8,938 nucleotides of DNA from Actinomycetes bacterium (GTDB lineage Bacteria > Actinomycetota > Actinomycetes > Actinomycetales > Microbacteriaceae), in assembly GCA_023450335.1 (NCBI GenBank), contig JAEXHA010000100.1, positions 1 to 8,938 of the forward strand, read 5' to 3'. Of this stretch, positions 1 through 6,832 are shown piece by piece (position 1 is the stretch's first letter; the number at the start of each line of letters is the position of its first letter). The translations under genes and the position numbers were made by a program. Below the pieces are notes generated by a model. It did not search any database. It was not told the DNA's origin and saw only the letters and a program-made list of their open reading frames with translations.

Positions 1-1012
1 GGTGTGGGCGGCGATCGCGATCGCCGGGGCCGTGGCCGTCGTCGTGTTCCTGCGCAACTACCGCGTGCTGTTCCGCTACACGTATCTATTCGGCCTGGCC
101 GGCATCGTGCTGCTGCTCCTGCCGTTCGTGCCCGGGCTCGGCGTCGAAGCCGGCGCCGACGTGTGGGTCTCGATCGGCGGCGTGTTCTCGTTCCAGCCCG
201 GCGAGCTGGCCAAGATCGCCCTGGGCATCTTCTTCGCCGGCTATCTCGTCCGCACGCGCGAGGCGCTCACGTCGGTCGGGCACCGCTTCCTGGGCATGAC
301 GTGGCCGCGTCCGCGTGAGCTCGGCCCGCTGCTGGTGATCTGGCTCGCATCGATGGCGATCATCGTGCTGCAGCGCGACCTGGGCACCGGGCTGCTGCTG
401 TTCGGCATGTTCGTGGCGATGCTGTACGCCGCCACGGGCAAGACCAGCTGGGTGCTCATCGGCGTCGTGCTCGCCGTGGCCGGCGCGTTCGCCGCCTCGC
501 GCGTGCTGCCCTACGTGCAGGCGCGCTTCACCAACTGGCTCGACGCGTTCAACCCCGACCTCATGGACAACTCCAGCCACCAGCTCGTCAACGGCCTGTT
601 CGGCCTGGCGCAGGGCGGGCTCATGGGCACCGGCTGGGGCCAGGGGCGCCCCGAGATGACCCCGCTGTCGTGGAGCGACTACATCTTCCCCAGCCTCGGT
701 GAGGAACTCGGCCTCATCGGCCTGTTCGCGATCCTGCTGCTGTACATGGTGTTCGTCAGCCGCGGCATCCGCATCGGCGTGGCCGGGCAGGACGACTTCG
801 GCAAACTGCTGGCGATCGGTCTGTCGTTCACGATCGCGCTGCAGGTGTTCATCATGGTCGGCGGCGTGACCCGCGTCATCCCGCTCACCGGCTTGACGAC
901 TCCCTTCCTGGCCGCGGGCGGCTCGTCCCTGGTCGCCAACTGGCTGATCGTCGCGCTGCTGCTGCGCATCTCCGATGCCGTGCGCTCGCGCCCCCGGGTG
1001 GTGATCGGATGA
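1..1012 (+). CDS. rodA: RodA/FtsW-family SEDS peptidoglycan glycosyltransferase, 5' truncated
   Basis: This is a SEDS polytopic membrane protein that polymerises lipid II into glycan strands with a partner class B PBP. The reading frame is open at the window edge and 336 residues are visible, while the family usually has about 400-480, so the N-terminus lies outside. The GTG at base 2 is probably internal. About nine hydrophobic segments are visible, at roughly residues 3-17, 24-45, 67-83, 107-124, 126-144, 149-167, 236-256, 268-290 and 300-322. The large extracellular loop carries SHQLVNGLFGLAQGG and then SDYIFPSLGEELG, whose Asp226 (window numbering) aligns with the essential Asp of SEDS enzymes. 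The C-terminal signature with IPLTGLTTPFLAAGGSS is intact. The stop overlaps the pbpA start (ATGA). I call it RodA rather than FtsW because it sits directly before pbpA-pknA-pknB, as in mycobacteria; sequence alone does not separate them. Confidence 0.93.
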   Translation, partial: VWAAIAIAGAVAVVVFLRNYRVLFRYTYLFGLAGIVLLLLPFVPGLGVEAGADVWVSIGGVFSFQPGELAKIALGIFFAGYLVRTREALTSVGHRFLGMTWPRPRELGPLLVIWLASMAIIVLQRDLGTGLLLFGMFVAMLYAATGKTSWVLIGVVLAVAGAFAASRVLPYVQARFTNWLDAFNPDLMDNSSHQLVNGLFGLAQGGLMGTGWGQGRPEMTPLSWSDYIFPSLGEELGLIGLFAILLLYMVFVSRGIRIGVAGQDDFGKLLAIGLSFTIALQVFIMVGGVTRVIPLTGLTTPFLAAGGSSLVANWLIVALLLRISDAVRSRPRVVIG

Positions 1013-2466
1013 CCAAGGAGATCCGCCGCCTGAGCCTGGTGATGCTGTTCATGTTCCTGGCGCTGTTCGCCTCCACCAGCTACATCCAGGTGATCGGCGC
1101 AGGCGAGCTCAGCGCCCACCCCGAGAACCGGCGCGCTCTCTACGACTCGTACGAGGTGCAGCGCGGCACGATCATCGCCGGCGGCACCGTGATCGCCAGT
1201 TCGGTGCCCAGCGACGATGTGTACAGCTGGATCCGCACCTACCGCGACGGCCAGATGTGGGCCCCGGTGACCGGCTACATCAACCCGGTGCTGCAGTCGG
1301 CGACCGGGCTTGAGCGTGCGATGAACGCGGTGCTCAGCGGCACCGACGACTCGCAGTTCCTGAGCCGGCTCGAGCGCATCATCACCGGCCAGCCGCCGCG
1401 CGGATCGAACGTCATGCTCAGCCTCAGACCCAGCGTGCAGCAGGCGGCGTTCGACGCGCTCGAGGGGTACGAGGGGGCCGTCGTCGCGATCGAGCCCGAC
1501 ACCGGCCGCATCCTCGCGATGGCCACCAGCCCCAGCTTCGACACCAATACGCTCGCATCGCACGACGCGCACGCCGTCAACGCCGCCTATCAGGCGCTGC
1601 TGGAGGACCCGCTCAAACCGCTCGACAACCGTGCGATCGGGGGCAACCTCAATCCTCCGGCATCCACCTTCAAGCTCGTCGTCGCCTCGGCGGCACTGGC
1701 CACCGGTGACTACACCCCCGATTCGACCTTCCCCAACCCCGCGGCATACACCCTGCCGGGCACCGACAACGTGCTGCGCAACTGGGACGGCGGCACCTGC
1801 GGGCCCGGTGACGAGGCGAGCATCGCCACCGCGCTGCGGCTGAGCTGCAACATCCCCTTCGCGCAGCTGGCCGTCGAGCTCGGCGACGACGTGATCCGCG
1901 AAGAGGCCGAGAAGTACGGCTTCAACGCGCCATTCGAGATGCCGCTGCTGTCGACCCCGTCGGTGTACCCCGAGAATCTCAACGACCCCGAGACGGCCCT
2001 CAGCGGCATCGGTCAGGGCGACGTCATCGCGACGCCCCTGCAGATGGCGATGGTCGCCGCGGGCATCGCCAATGACGGAGTGGTGATGAACCCGCGCATG
2101 GTGGATGCCGTGGTGGCACCGGATCTGACGGTGCAGCAGGAGTTCGAGAGCACCGCGTTCGGCGAGGCGCTCTCGCGCAAGCTCGCCGCGCAGATGACCG
2201 AGATGATGGTCGCCGGTGTCAGTGAGGGTGTCGCCGGCGGTGCAAGAATAGACGGGATCGACGTGGCCGGGAAGACCGGCACCGCCGAACATGGTCCCGA
2301 TGATCCCTACACCCTGTGGTTCACCGGGTTCGCACCCGCAGATGACCCGGAGGTCGCCGTGGCGGTCGTGATCGAGAACGGTGGAGGGCTCGGCCAATCG
2401 GGTACGAGCAACGGAATCGCGGCTCCGATCGCGAAGAAAGTCATTGAGGCGGTGCTGAGCAGATGA
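1009..2466 (+). CDS. pbpA: Class B penicillin-binding protein (PbpA), peptidoglycan transpeptidase
   Basis: This is a D,D-transpeptidase that cross-links glycan strands made by its SEDS partner; it is anchored in the membrane with the catalytic domain outside. A single N-terminal helix (about residues 7-25) acts as an uncleaved anchor. The transpeptidase domain shows all three active-site motifs: S219-T-F-K222 in PASTFK (SxxK nucleophile), S279-C-N281 (SxN) and K422-T-G424. The length of 485 residues is close to mycobacterial PbpA (about 490), and there is no C-terminal PASTA repeat. The ATG at 1009 overlaps the rodA stop. No strong Shine-Dalgarno is visible, which suggests translational coupling. 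Its own stop overlaps the pknA start in the same way. Adjacency to a SEDS gene and to PASTA kinases fits a role in division or polar growth. PknB phosphorylation of PbpA is reported in M. tuberculosis, but nothing here shows it. Confidence 0.95.
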   Translation: MTKEIRRLSLVMLFMFLALFASTSYIQVIGAGELSAHPENRRALYDSYEVQRGTIIAGGTVIASSVPSDDVYSWIRTYRDGQMWAPVTGYINPVLQSATGLERAMNAVLSGTDDSQFLSRLERIITGQPPRGSNVMLSLRPSVQQAAFDALEGYEGAVVAIEPDTGRILAMATSPSFDTNTLASHDAHAVNAAYQALLEDPLKPLDNRAIGGNLNPPASTFKLVVASAALATGDYTPDSTFPNPAAYTLPGTDNVLRNWDGGTCGPGDEASIATALRLSCNIPFAQLAVELGDDVIREEAEKYGFNAPFEMPLLSTPSVYPENLNDPETALSGIGQGDVIATPLQMAMVAAGIANDGVVMNPRMVDAVVAPDLTVQQEFESTAFGEALSRKLAAQMTEMMVAGVSEGVAGGARIDGIDVAGKTGTAEHGPDDPYTLWFTGFAPADDPEVAVAVVIENGGGLGQSGTSNGIAAPIAKKVIEAVLSR

Positions 2467-4241
2467 GACCGACGCAGGGTGTGAGCTTCGGCGGGCGCTA
2501 CGAACTGGACTCGCGGATCGCGATCGGCGGTATGGGCGAGGTCTGGGAGGCCACCGATCACGTCATCGGACGCACGGTCGCCATCAAGATCCTCAAAGAC
2601 GAGTACATGGGCGACCCGGGCTTCCTCGAGCGGTTCCGCGCCGAGGCCCGCCACGCCGCCCTCGTCAACCATGAGGGGATCGCCAGCGTCTTCGACTACG
2701 GCGAGGAGAACGGTTCGGCGTTCCTGGTGATGGAACTGGTCCCCGGCGAGGCGCTGTCGACGATCCTCGAGCGCGAGGGGTCGCTGTCGACCGACAAGAC
2801 GCTCGACATCGTCGCCCAGACCGCGCAGGCGCTGCAGGCCGCACACGCCGCAGGGCTCGTGCACCGCGACATCAAGCCGGGAAACCTGCTGATCACGCCC
2901 GACGGTCGCGTGAAGATCACCGACTTCGGCATCGCCCGCATCGCCGACCAGGTGCCGCTGACGGCGACCGGTCAGGTGATGGGCACCGTGCAGTACCTCT
3001 CGCCCGAGCAGGCTTCGGGCCATCCCGCGTCGCCGGCGACCGACATCTACTCGCTCGGCATCGTCGCCTACGAATCGCTGGCCGGCAAGCGCCCGTTCAC
3101 CGGCGAATCGCAGGTGGCCATCGCGATGGCCCAGATCAACGACGCCCCGCCGCCGCTGCCGCCCACCGTGGCCGAACCGGTGCAGAACTTCGTGATGAGC
3201 ATGATCGCGAAGAAGCCCGAAGACCGCCCGGTGTCGGCCTCGGCCGTCTCACGTGCGGCCACCGCCCTGCGGCGCGGTGACCTCGCCGGTGCGGCGGCCA
3301 TCGTGCCGGCCATCGCCGGTGCCGGCGCCGTCGACGAAGTCACGCGGCTGCTCACCCCGACCGGCGACGACGCCACGACACGGCTCATGCCCGCGACCGC
3401 CCCGGCACCCGTGGCCGCCGGCGCCGACGGTGAACCGAAGAAGAAGCGCAGCCCGTGGACGTGGCCGCTGATCGTGCTGATCATCCTGCTGCTGCTCGTG
3501 CTGGGCGGCACGCTGTGGGCACTGTTCGGCAACACCGCCGACCCCGAACCTGTTGAATCGACGCCGGTCAACACCCAGACCGAGGACGAACCCGATCCGA
3601 CCGACACCGAGACCCCGCCCGCCAGCGTCGACATCGCATCGCTCGGATTCATCGGCAGCACGTGCGACGAGGCGATGGCCATCGCCGACGAGAAGGAGCT
3701 CACCGGGGTCGTGTGCGAGACCGGCAGCGCCGCGCCCTCCACTGACCAGGTCGGCATCATCTACGAGATGAACCCGGTCGCCGGCAACGTGAACCTCGAC
3801 GACCGCATCACCCTCACCGCATACAACGACGTGACCCCCATCGGCACCCCGGAGCCGGCCCAGATCCAGGTGAACGGGTCGCCGGCATCCACGGTCGAGC
3901 AGGGTTCGACCGTGCAGGTGACCTGGCCCAGCTTCAGCTGTCCGTCAGGCACCGGCTCTCCCACCAGCTACAACCTCGAGGTGATCAACGGCACGTTCGA
4001 GAAGAACGGCCAGGCCACCGCTTCCTTCAGTGCCGGCGATCGTCCCGCGCAGGTGACCGTGACGGGTGAGGCCACACGGCTGCTCACCGTCACCTACACC
4101 GTGACGTGCACGATCGACGGCGCGTCGGGCCGCGACTCCGACAACGCACCCGAGGCGGCTGCCACCATCACCCCGCAGCCCACCGAGGAACCCCCCGCCG
4201 GCGACGAGGGCGAGGGCGCGAACATCGGCGAAGAGGGCTGA
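2463..4241 (+). CDS. pknA: PknA-type membrane Ser/Thr protein kinase with PASTA-like and Ig-like ectodomain
   Basis: This is a eukaryotic-type Ser/Thr kinase of 592 residues. The cytoplasmic kinase domain (about 10-272) has a Gly-rich loop (IGGMGEV), VAIK with Lys42, the catalytic loop HRDIKPGN (Asp136, Asn141), DFG at 154-156, and SPE at 180-182 in place of APE. A Thr-containing activation segment lies between DFG and SPE. A low-complexity juxtamembrane stretch with KKKR precedes one helix at about 334-355. Outside there is a Pro/Asp/Thr-rich linker, a degenerate PASTA-like unit (about 389-454, with Cys401 and Cys418), and a beta-rich Ig/Fn3-like segment (about 465-555, with Cys493 and Cys549). 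The protein ends in an acidic tail. M. tuberculosis PknA is only about 430 residues and has no such sensor, so the ectodomain is the unusual part. Position directly after pbpA, with an ATGA overlap, supports the pknA name. The kinase call is certain; the ectodomain folds are inferred. Confidence 0.92.
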   Translation: MRPTQGVSFGGRYELDSRIAIGGMGEVWEATDHVIGRTVAIKILKDEYMGDPGFLERFRAEARHAALVNHEGIASVFDYGEENGSAFLVMELVPGEALSTILEREGSLSTDKTLDIVAQTAQALQAAHAAGLVHRDIKPGNLLITPDGRVKITDFGIARIADQVPLTATGQVMGTVQYLSPEQASGHPASPATDIYSLGIVAYESLAGKRPFTGESQVAIAMAQINDAPPPLPPTVAEPVQNFVMSMIAKKPEDRPVSASAVSRAATALRRGDLAGAAAIVPAIAGAGAVDEVTRLLTPTGDDATTRLMPATAPAPVAAGADGEPKKKRSPWTWPLIVLIILLLLVLGGTLWALFGNTADPEPVESTPVNTQTEDEPDPTDTETPPASVDIASLGFIGSTCDEAMAIADEKELTGVVCETGSAAPSTDQVGIIYEMNPVAGNVNLDDRITLTAYNDVTPIGTPEPAQIQVNGSPASTVEQGSTVQVTWPSFSCPSGTGSPTSYNLEVINGTFEKNGQATASFSAGDRPAQVTVTGEATRLLTVTYTVTCTIDGASGRDSDNAPEAAATITPQPTEEPPAGDEGEGANIGEEG

Positions 4242-4274
4242 CCGCCCCCCAGCAGCGTTTCAGAACCGGTCGGA

Positions 4275-4280
4275 TAGGCT
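4275..4280 (+). promoter_or_regulatory. Candidate -10 element for pknB
   Basis: TAGGCT fits the actinobacterial TANNNT -10 pattern and lies in the only gap of the rodA-pknB run. Transcription would begin near 4287, leaving a leader of about 21 bases that contains the Shine-Dalgarno. I see no convincing -35 hexamer 16-18 bases upstream, so this is tentative. Confidence 0.3.
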
Positions 4281-4296
4281 GATGCCTGTTCAGCCC

Positions 4297-4303
4297 AGGG
4301 GAG
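4297..4303 (+). promoter_or_regulatory. Ribosome binding site deciding the pknB GTG start
   Basis: AGGGGAG lies four bases before the GTG at 4308 and is the clearest Shine-Dalgarno on the + strand. It supports the GTG start, because the following MSAEPRVLSGRYRL matches the usual kinase N-terminus. It shows that pknB is translated independently, unlike pbpA and pknA. Confidence 0.7.
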
Positions 4304-4307
4304 AGAA

Positions 4308-6002
4308 GTGTCAGCAGAGCCGCGCGTCCTTTCGGGCCGTTATCGACTCGATGAGCTCATCGGTCGCGGCGGCATGGCCAGCGTCTACCGCGGGCAGGAT
4401 CTGACGCTCGGCCGCGAGGTCGCCATCAAGGTGCTCGACAAGGAACTGGCCGCCGACGGTGCGTTCCGCACCCGGTTCCGCCTCGAAGCCCAGGCCGCAT
4501 CGCGCATGTCGCATCCGGCGATCGTCCGCGTCTATGACGCCGGCGAAGACGCCGAGGTGCAGACCGACGGTTCACGTCGCCCCGTGCCGTTCATCGTCAT
4601 GGAATTGGTGCGCGGGCGGCTGCTGAAGGACATCATCGCGTCCGGGCCCGTGCCGGTGGCGGATGCCATGCGCTACACCGACGGCATACTCGAGGCGCTG
4701 GAGTACTCGCATCGCGCCGGTGTCGTGCACCGCGACATCAAACCCGGCAACGTCATGGTGACCGGGCAGGGCCAGGTCAAGGTGATGGACTTCGGCATCG
4801 CCCGCGCCGTGTCCGACTCCTCCTCGACGGTCGCCGAAACCACCGCGATCATCGGCACCGCCGCCTACTTCTCACCCGAGCAGGCCAAGGGCGAGCCGGT
4901 CGACGGCCGCGCCGACCTCTACTCGGCGGGCATCGTGCTCTACGAGTTGCTCACCGGGAGGCCGCCCTTCCGGGGCGACACCCCGGTGGCGGTGGCCTAC
5001 CAGCACGTGAGTGAGACCCCCGTGACTCCGTCAGAGGTCGTCGAGACCGTGCCGCGCACCCTCGACGCCGTCGTCCTGCGCGCCATCGCGAAGGACCCGT
5101 TCCAGCGGTACCAGAGCGCCGCGGAGTTCCGTTCGGCGCTCGACGCCGCCGGCGACGGGCGCGCTCCCACCCGCCGGCAGGTCAAGACGCTGACGAGCGA
5201 GCTGTATGGGGCGAGCCCGCGCCAGGCCGCCGAGACCGCCCGATCGCTGCGGCAGCTGAGCACCGACACGACGATGACCCGCACTCAGACGGGCCCGCCC
5301 GTCGCGTGGATCTGGACGGGCGTGGCCGTACTCGCGGTCCTGCTGATCTCGGTGCTGATCTGGGTGCTGACGATTCAGCCCGGGTCGCAGATTCCGGCCA
5401 ACGCCCGCATCGTGCCCGATGTGGTCGACATGTCGTGGGAGCGGGCGGGCGAACTTCTTCTCGAGCAGGATCTCGAGGCCGAGCGCCTCGAGGAGAGCAG
5501 CGAGAGCATCGCCGAGGGCAACGTCATCCGTACCGACCCGGTCACCGGCACGTCGGTCGAGCGCGGACAGACCATCAAGGTGTACGTGTCGACCGGGCAG
5601 GAGATGGCCACCGTGCCGCGGCTGCTGAACCTGTCGCGCACCGAGGCCGCGGCGGCGCTGACCGACGCCGGCCTGACGCTGGGCGCGGTCACCAGTCGCA
5701 ACGACCCCGACCTCGCCGAGGGCACGGTGCTCTCCGCCGCGTTCGATGAGGGCGCCGAGGTGCCGCTGGGCACCGTCGTCAGCCTCGAGGTCGCCAGCGG
5801 CAAGGTCACGATCGAGAACATGCAGGGTTACACCGTGGAGCGGGCCGAGAGTGAGCTGGCCTCGCGGGGCCTCACCCCCGAGATCATCGAGGATCCGGGC
5901 TGTGCTGGCAATCCGGACGCTCCCAATGTCGCCTCACAGACCCCCGTCGGCGACGTGCCCATCCATTCGACCGTGCGACTGACGGTCTGCACCGGCGAGT
6001 GA
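4308..6002 (+). CDS. pknB: PknB PASTA-domain Ser/Thr protein kinase
   Basis: This is a transmembrane Ser/Thr kinase of 564 residues that senses muropeptides or lipid II through PASTA repeats and controls wall synthesis and division. The kinase domain (about 12-275) has IGRGGMASVY, VAIK with Lys41, HRDIKPGN (Asp143, Asn148), DFG at 161-163, and SPE at 189-191. The activation loop reads STVAETTAIIGT. By eye Thr178 aligns with Thr173 of M. tuberculosis PknB, while the Thr171 position is Ala176. One helix lies at about 334-357. Three PASTA repeats follow, at about 368-431, 432-499 and 500-563. M. tuberculosis PknB has four. The last repeat has an insertion with Cys532 and a near-terminal Cys561, a likely disulfide. 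The GTG start is backed by AGGGGAG. The gene converges on trpG/pabA with 39 bases between the stops. Confidence 0.96.
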   Translation: MSAEPRVLSGRYRLDELIGRGGMASVYRGQDLTLGREVAIKVLDKELAADGAFRTRFRLEAQAASRMSHPAIVRVYDAGEDAEVQTDGSRRPVPFIVMELVRGRLLKDIIASGPVPVADAMRYTDGILEALEYSHRAGVVHRDIKPGNVMVTGQGQVKVMDFGIARAVSDSSSTVAETTAIIGTAAYFSPEQAKGEPVDGRADLYSAGIVLYELLTGRPPFRGDTPVAVAYQHVSETPVTPSEVVETVPRTLDAVVLRAIAKDPFQRYQSAAEFRSALDAAGDGRAPTRRQVKTLTSELYGASPRQAAETARSLRQLSTDTTMTRTQTGPPVAWIWTGVAVLAVLLISVLIWVLTIQPGSQIPANARIVPDVVDMSWERAGELLLEQDLEAERLEESSESIAEGNVIRTDPVTGTSVERGQTIKVYVSTGQEMATVPRLLNLSRTEAAAALTDAGLTLGAVTSRNDPDLAEGTVLSAAFDEGAEVPLGTVVSLEVASGKVTIENMQGYTVERAESELASRGLTPEIIEDPGCAGNPDAPNVASQTPVGDVPIHSTVRLTVCTGE

Positions 6003-6025
6003 GCGGACTCCTCGCCGGCGAGTGA
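5992..6025. terminator. GC-rich hairpin between convergent pknB and trpG/pabA
   Basis: CCGGCGAG (5992-5999) pairs with CTCGCCGG (6011-6018), giving an 8-bp stem with an 11-base loop that covers the pknB stop. A second, exclusive fold is the perfect palindrome CTCGCCGGCGAG (6011-6022). The element contains an 11-base direct repeat, CCGGCGAGTGA, at 5992 and 6015. A bidirectional terminator is plausible between convergent genes, but there is no T-tract, so the function is inferred. Confidence 0.4.
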
Positions 6026-6041
6026 CCGCGGGCGCGCGAGG

Positions 6042-6677
6042 TCAGACGATCTCGCGGTGGGGCGTGAGCTCGGCCCCACGGCCGGCCGCGCCGCGCAGAC
6101 CCACGCTCTCGAGCCAATTGCCCAGCAGCCGGTAGCCGCCCTCGGTCAGCACGCTCTCGGGGTGGAACTGGACGCCGACGATCGGCAGCGCGCGGTGCGC
6201 GACGCCCATGATCACTCCGGAGTCTGTGCGTGCGGTCACCGTCAGCTCCGCCGGCAGCGTCTCGGGCACGATCGCCAGCGAGTGGTAGCGGGTCGCGGTG
6301 AACGGGTCGGGCAGGCCCGCAAACAGCGCCGACTGGTCGTGGTGCACGGCCGAGGTCATGCCGTGCATGAGCTCGGGGGCCTCGCCCACGGTCGCACCGA
6401 ACGCCTCGCCGATCGCCTGGTGGCCCAGGCACACACCCAGCAGCGGCATGCCCGACGCGGCGCACTCCTGCACGACCGCGATCGACGCGCCCGCGCGGGC
6501 GGGCGTCCCGGGTCCGGGTGAGATGACGACACCGGCGTAGGCCGAGCGGACCGTGGCGGCCGCGTCGATGGCATCCGCTTCGACGACGTCGCACACCGCA
6601 CCCAGTTCTCGAAGGTACCCGACCAGGGTGTGGACGAAGCTGTCGTGGTTGTCGACGACGAGGATGCCGGCGGTCAT
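6042..6677 (-). CDS. trpG/pabA: Glutamine amidotransferase, anthranilate/aminodeoxychorismate synthase component II
   Basis: This class I glutamine amidotransferase subunit releases ammonia from glutamine for a chorismate-using partner, making anthranilate (TrpE, tryptophan) or 4-amino-4-deoxychorismate (PabB, folate). It has 211 residues, the usual length. N-terminal ILVVDNHDSFVHTL and ISPGPGTP are family hallmarks. The nucleophile is Cys83 in GVCLGHQ and the rest of the triad is His172 and Glu174 in QFHPES; RYHSL is also present. The usual HGKTS loop reads HGMTS here (Met107 replaces Lys). The ATG at 6677 overlaps the stop of the preceding small gene by ATGA. The in-frame extension further upstream is rejected because it runs across that gene. 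No partner synthase is in the window, so TrpG and PabA cannot be separated; in many actinobacteria one subunit serves both pathways. Its place beside pknB is conserved in mycobacteria. Confidence 0.93.
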   Translation of the reverse strand: MTAGILVVDNHDSFVHTLVGYLRELGAVCDVVEADAIDAAATVRSAYAGVVISPGPGTPARAGASIAVVQECAASGMPLLGVCLGHQAIGEAFGATVGEAPELMHGMTSAVHHDQSALFAGLPDPFTATRYHSLAIVPETLPAELTVTARTDSGVIMGVAHRALPIVGVQFHPESVLTEGGYRLLGNWLESVGLRGAAGRGAELTPHREIV

Positions 6678-6832
6678 CCGCCGAGCGTGGATTCGGTCGG
6701 CGTGATGAAATGCGAAACCCACGGGAAGGCATAGAAGAACAGGCCGTACAGGATGGCGGCGACAGCGATCACGAGGATGAGGACCCGCACCCACGCCGGG
6801 CCGGGAAGAACGCGCCACAGTGCTGCGTACAT
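6674..6832 (-). CDS. 52-residue single-helix membrane protein, unknown function
   Basis: I do not recognise a named family. The protein has 52 residues, beginning MYAALWRVLPGPAWVRV and ending HFITPTESTLGG. One strongly hydrophobic segment (about 15-39) runs from VRVLILVIAVAAILYG into an aromatic stretch, LFFYAFPWVS. Arg7 and Arg16 precede the helix, so the N-terminus is probably inside and the short Thr/Ser-rich tail outside. It is a real gene on three grounds: the start overlaps the sortase stop by one base (TGATG), the stop overlaps the trpG/pabA start (ATGA), and GGAGAGG lies 10 bases before the ATG (at 6843-6849). It could assist the sortase, the wall machinery or neither. It must be made with the sortase, which supports a membrane or envelope role. 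It is short enough to be missed by automatic annotation. Confidence 0.75.
   Translation of the reverse strand: MYAALWRVLPGPAWVRVLILVIAVAAILYGLFFYAFPWVSHFITPTESTLGG

Noticed and set aside
679..2397. 572-codon open frame on the - strand opposite rodA and pbpA
   Set aside because: It is antisense to two well-supported genes, rich in His/Arg/Gly/Val as expected from the complement of GC-rich codons, and shows no domain.
5884..6732. Long - strand frame overlapping trpG/pabA and the end of pknB
   Set aside because: It is the shifted frame of trpG/pabA, Arg-rich and without motifs; the true frame has the full amidotransferase triad.
6678..6818. In-frame upstream extension of trpG/pabA
   Set aside because: It reads through the 52-residue gene in another frame. 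The ATG at 6677 begins exactly at the conserved amidotransferase N-terminus.
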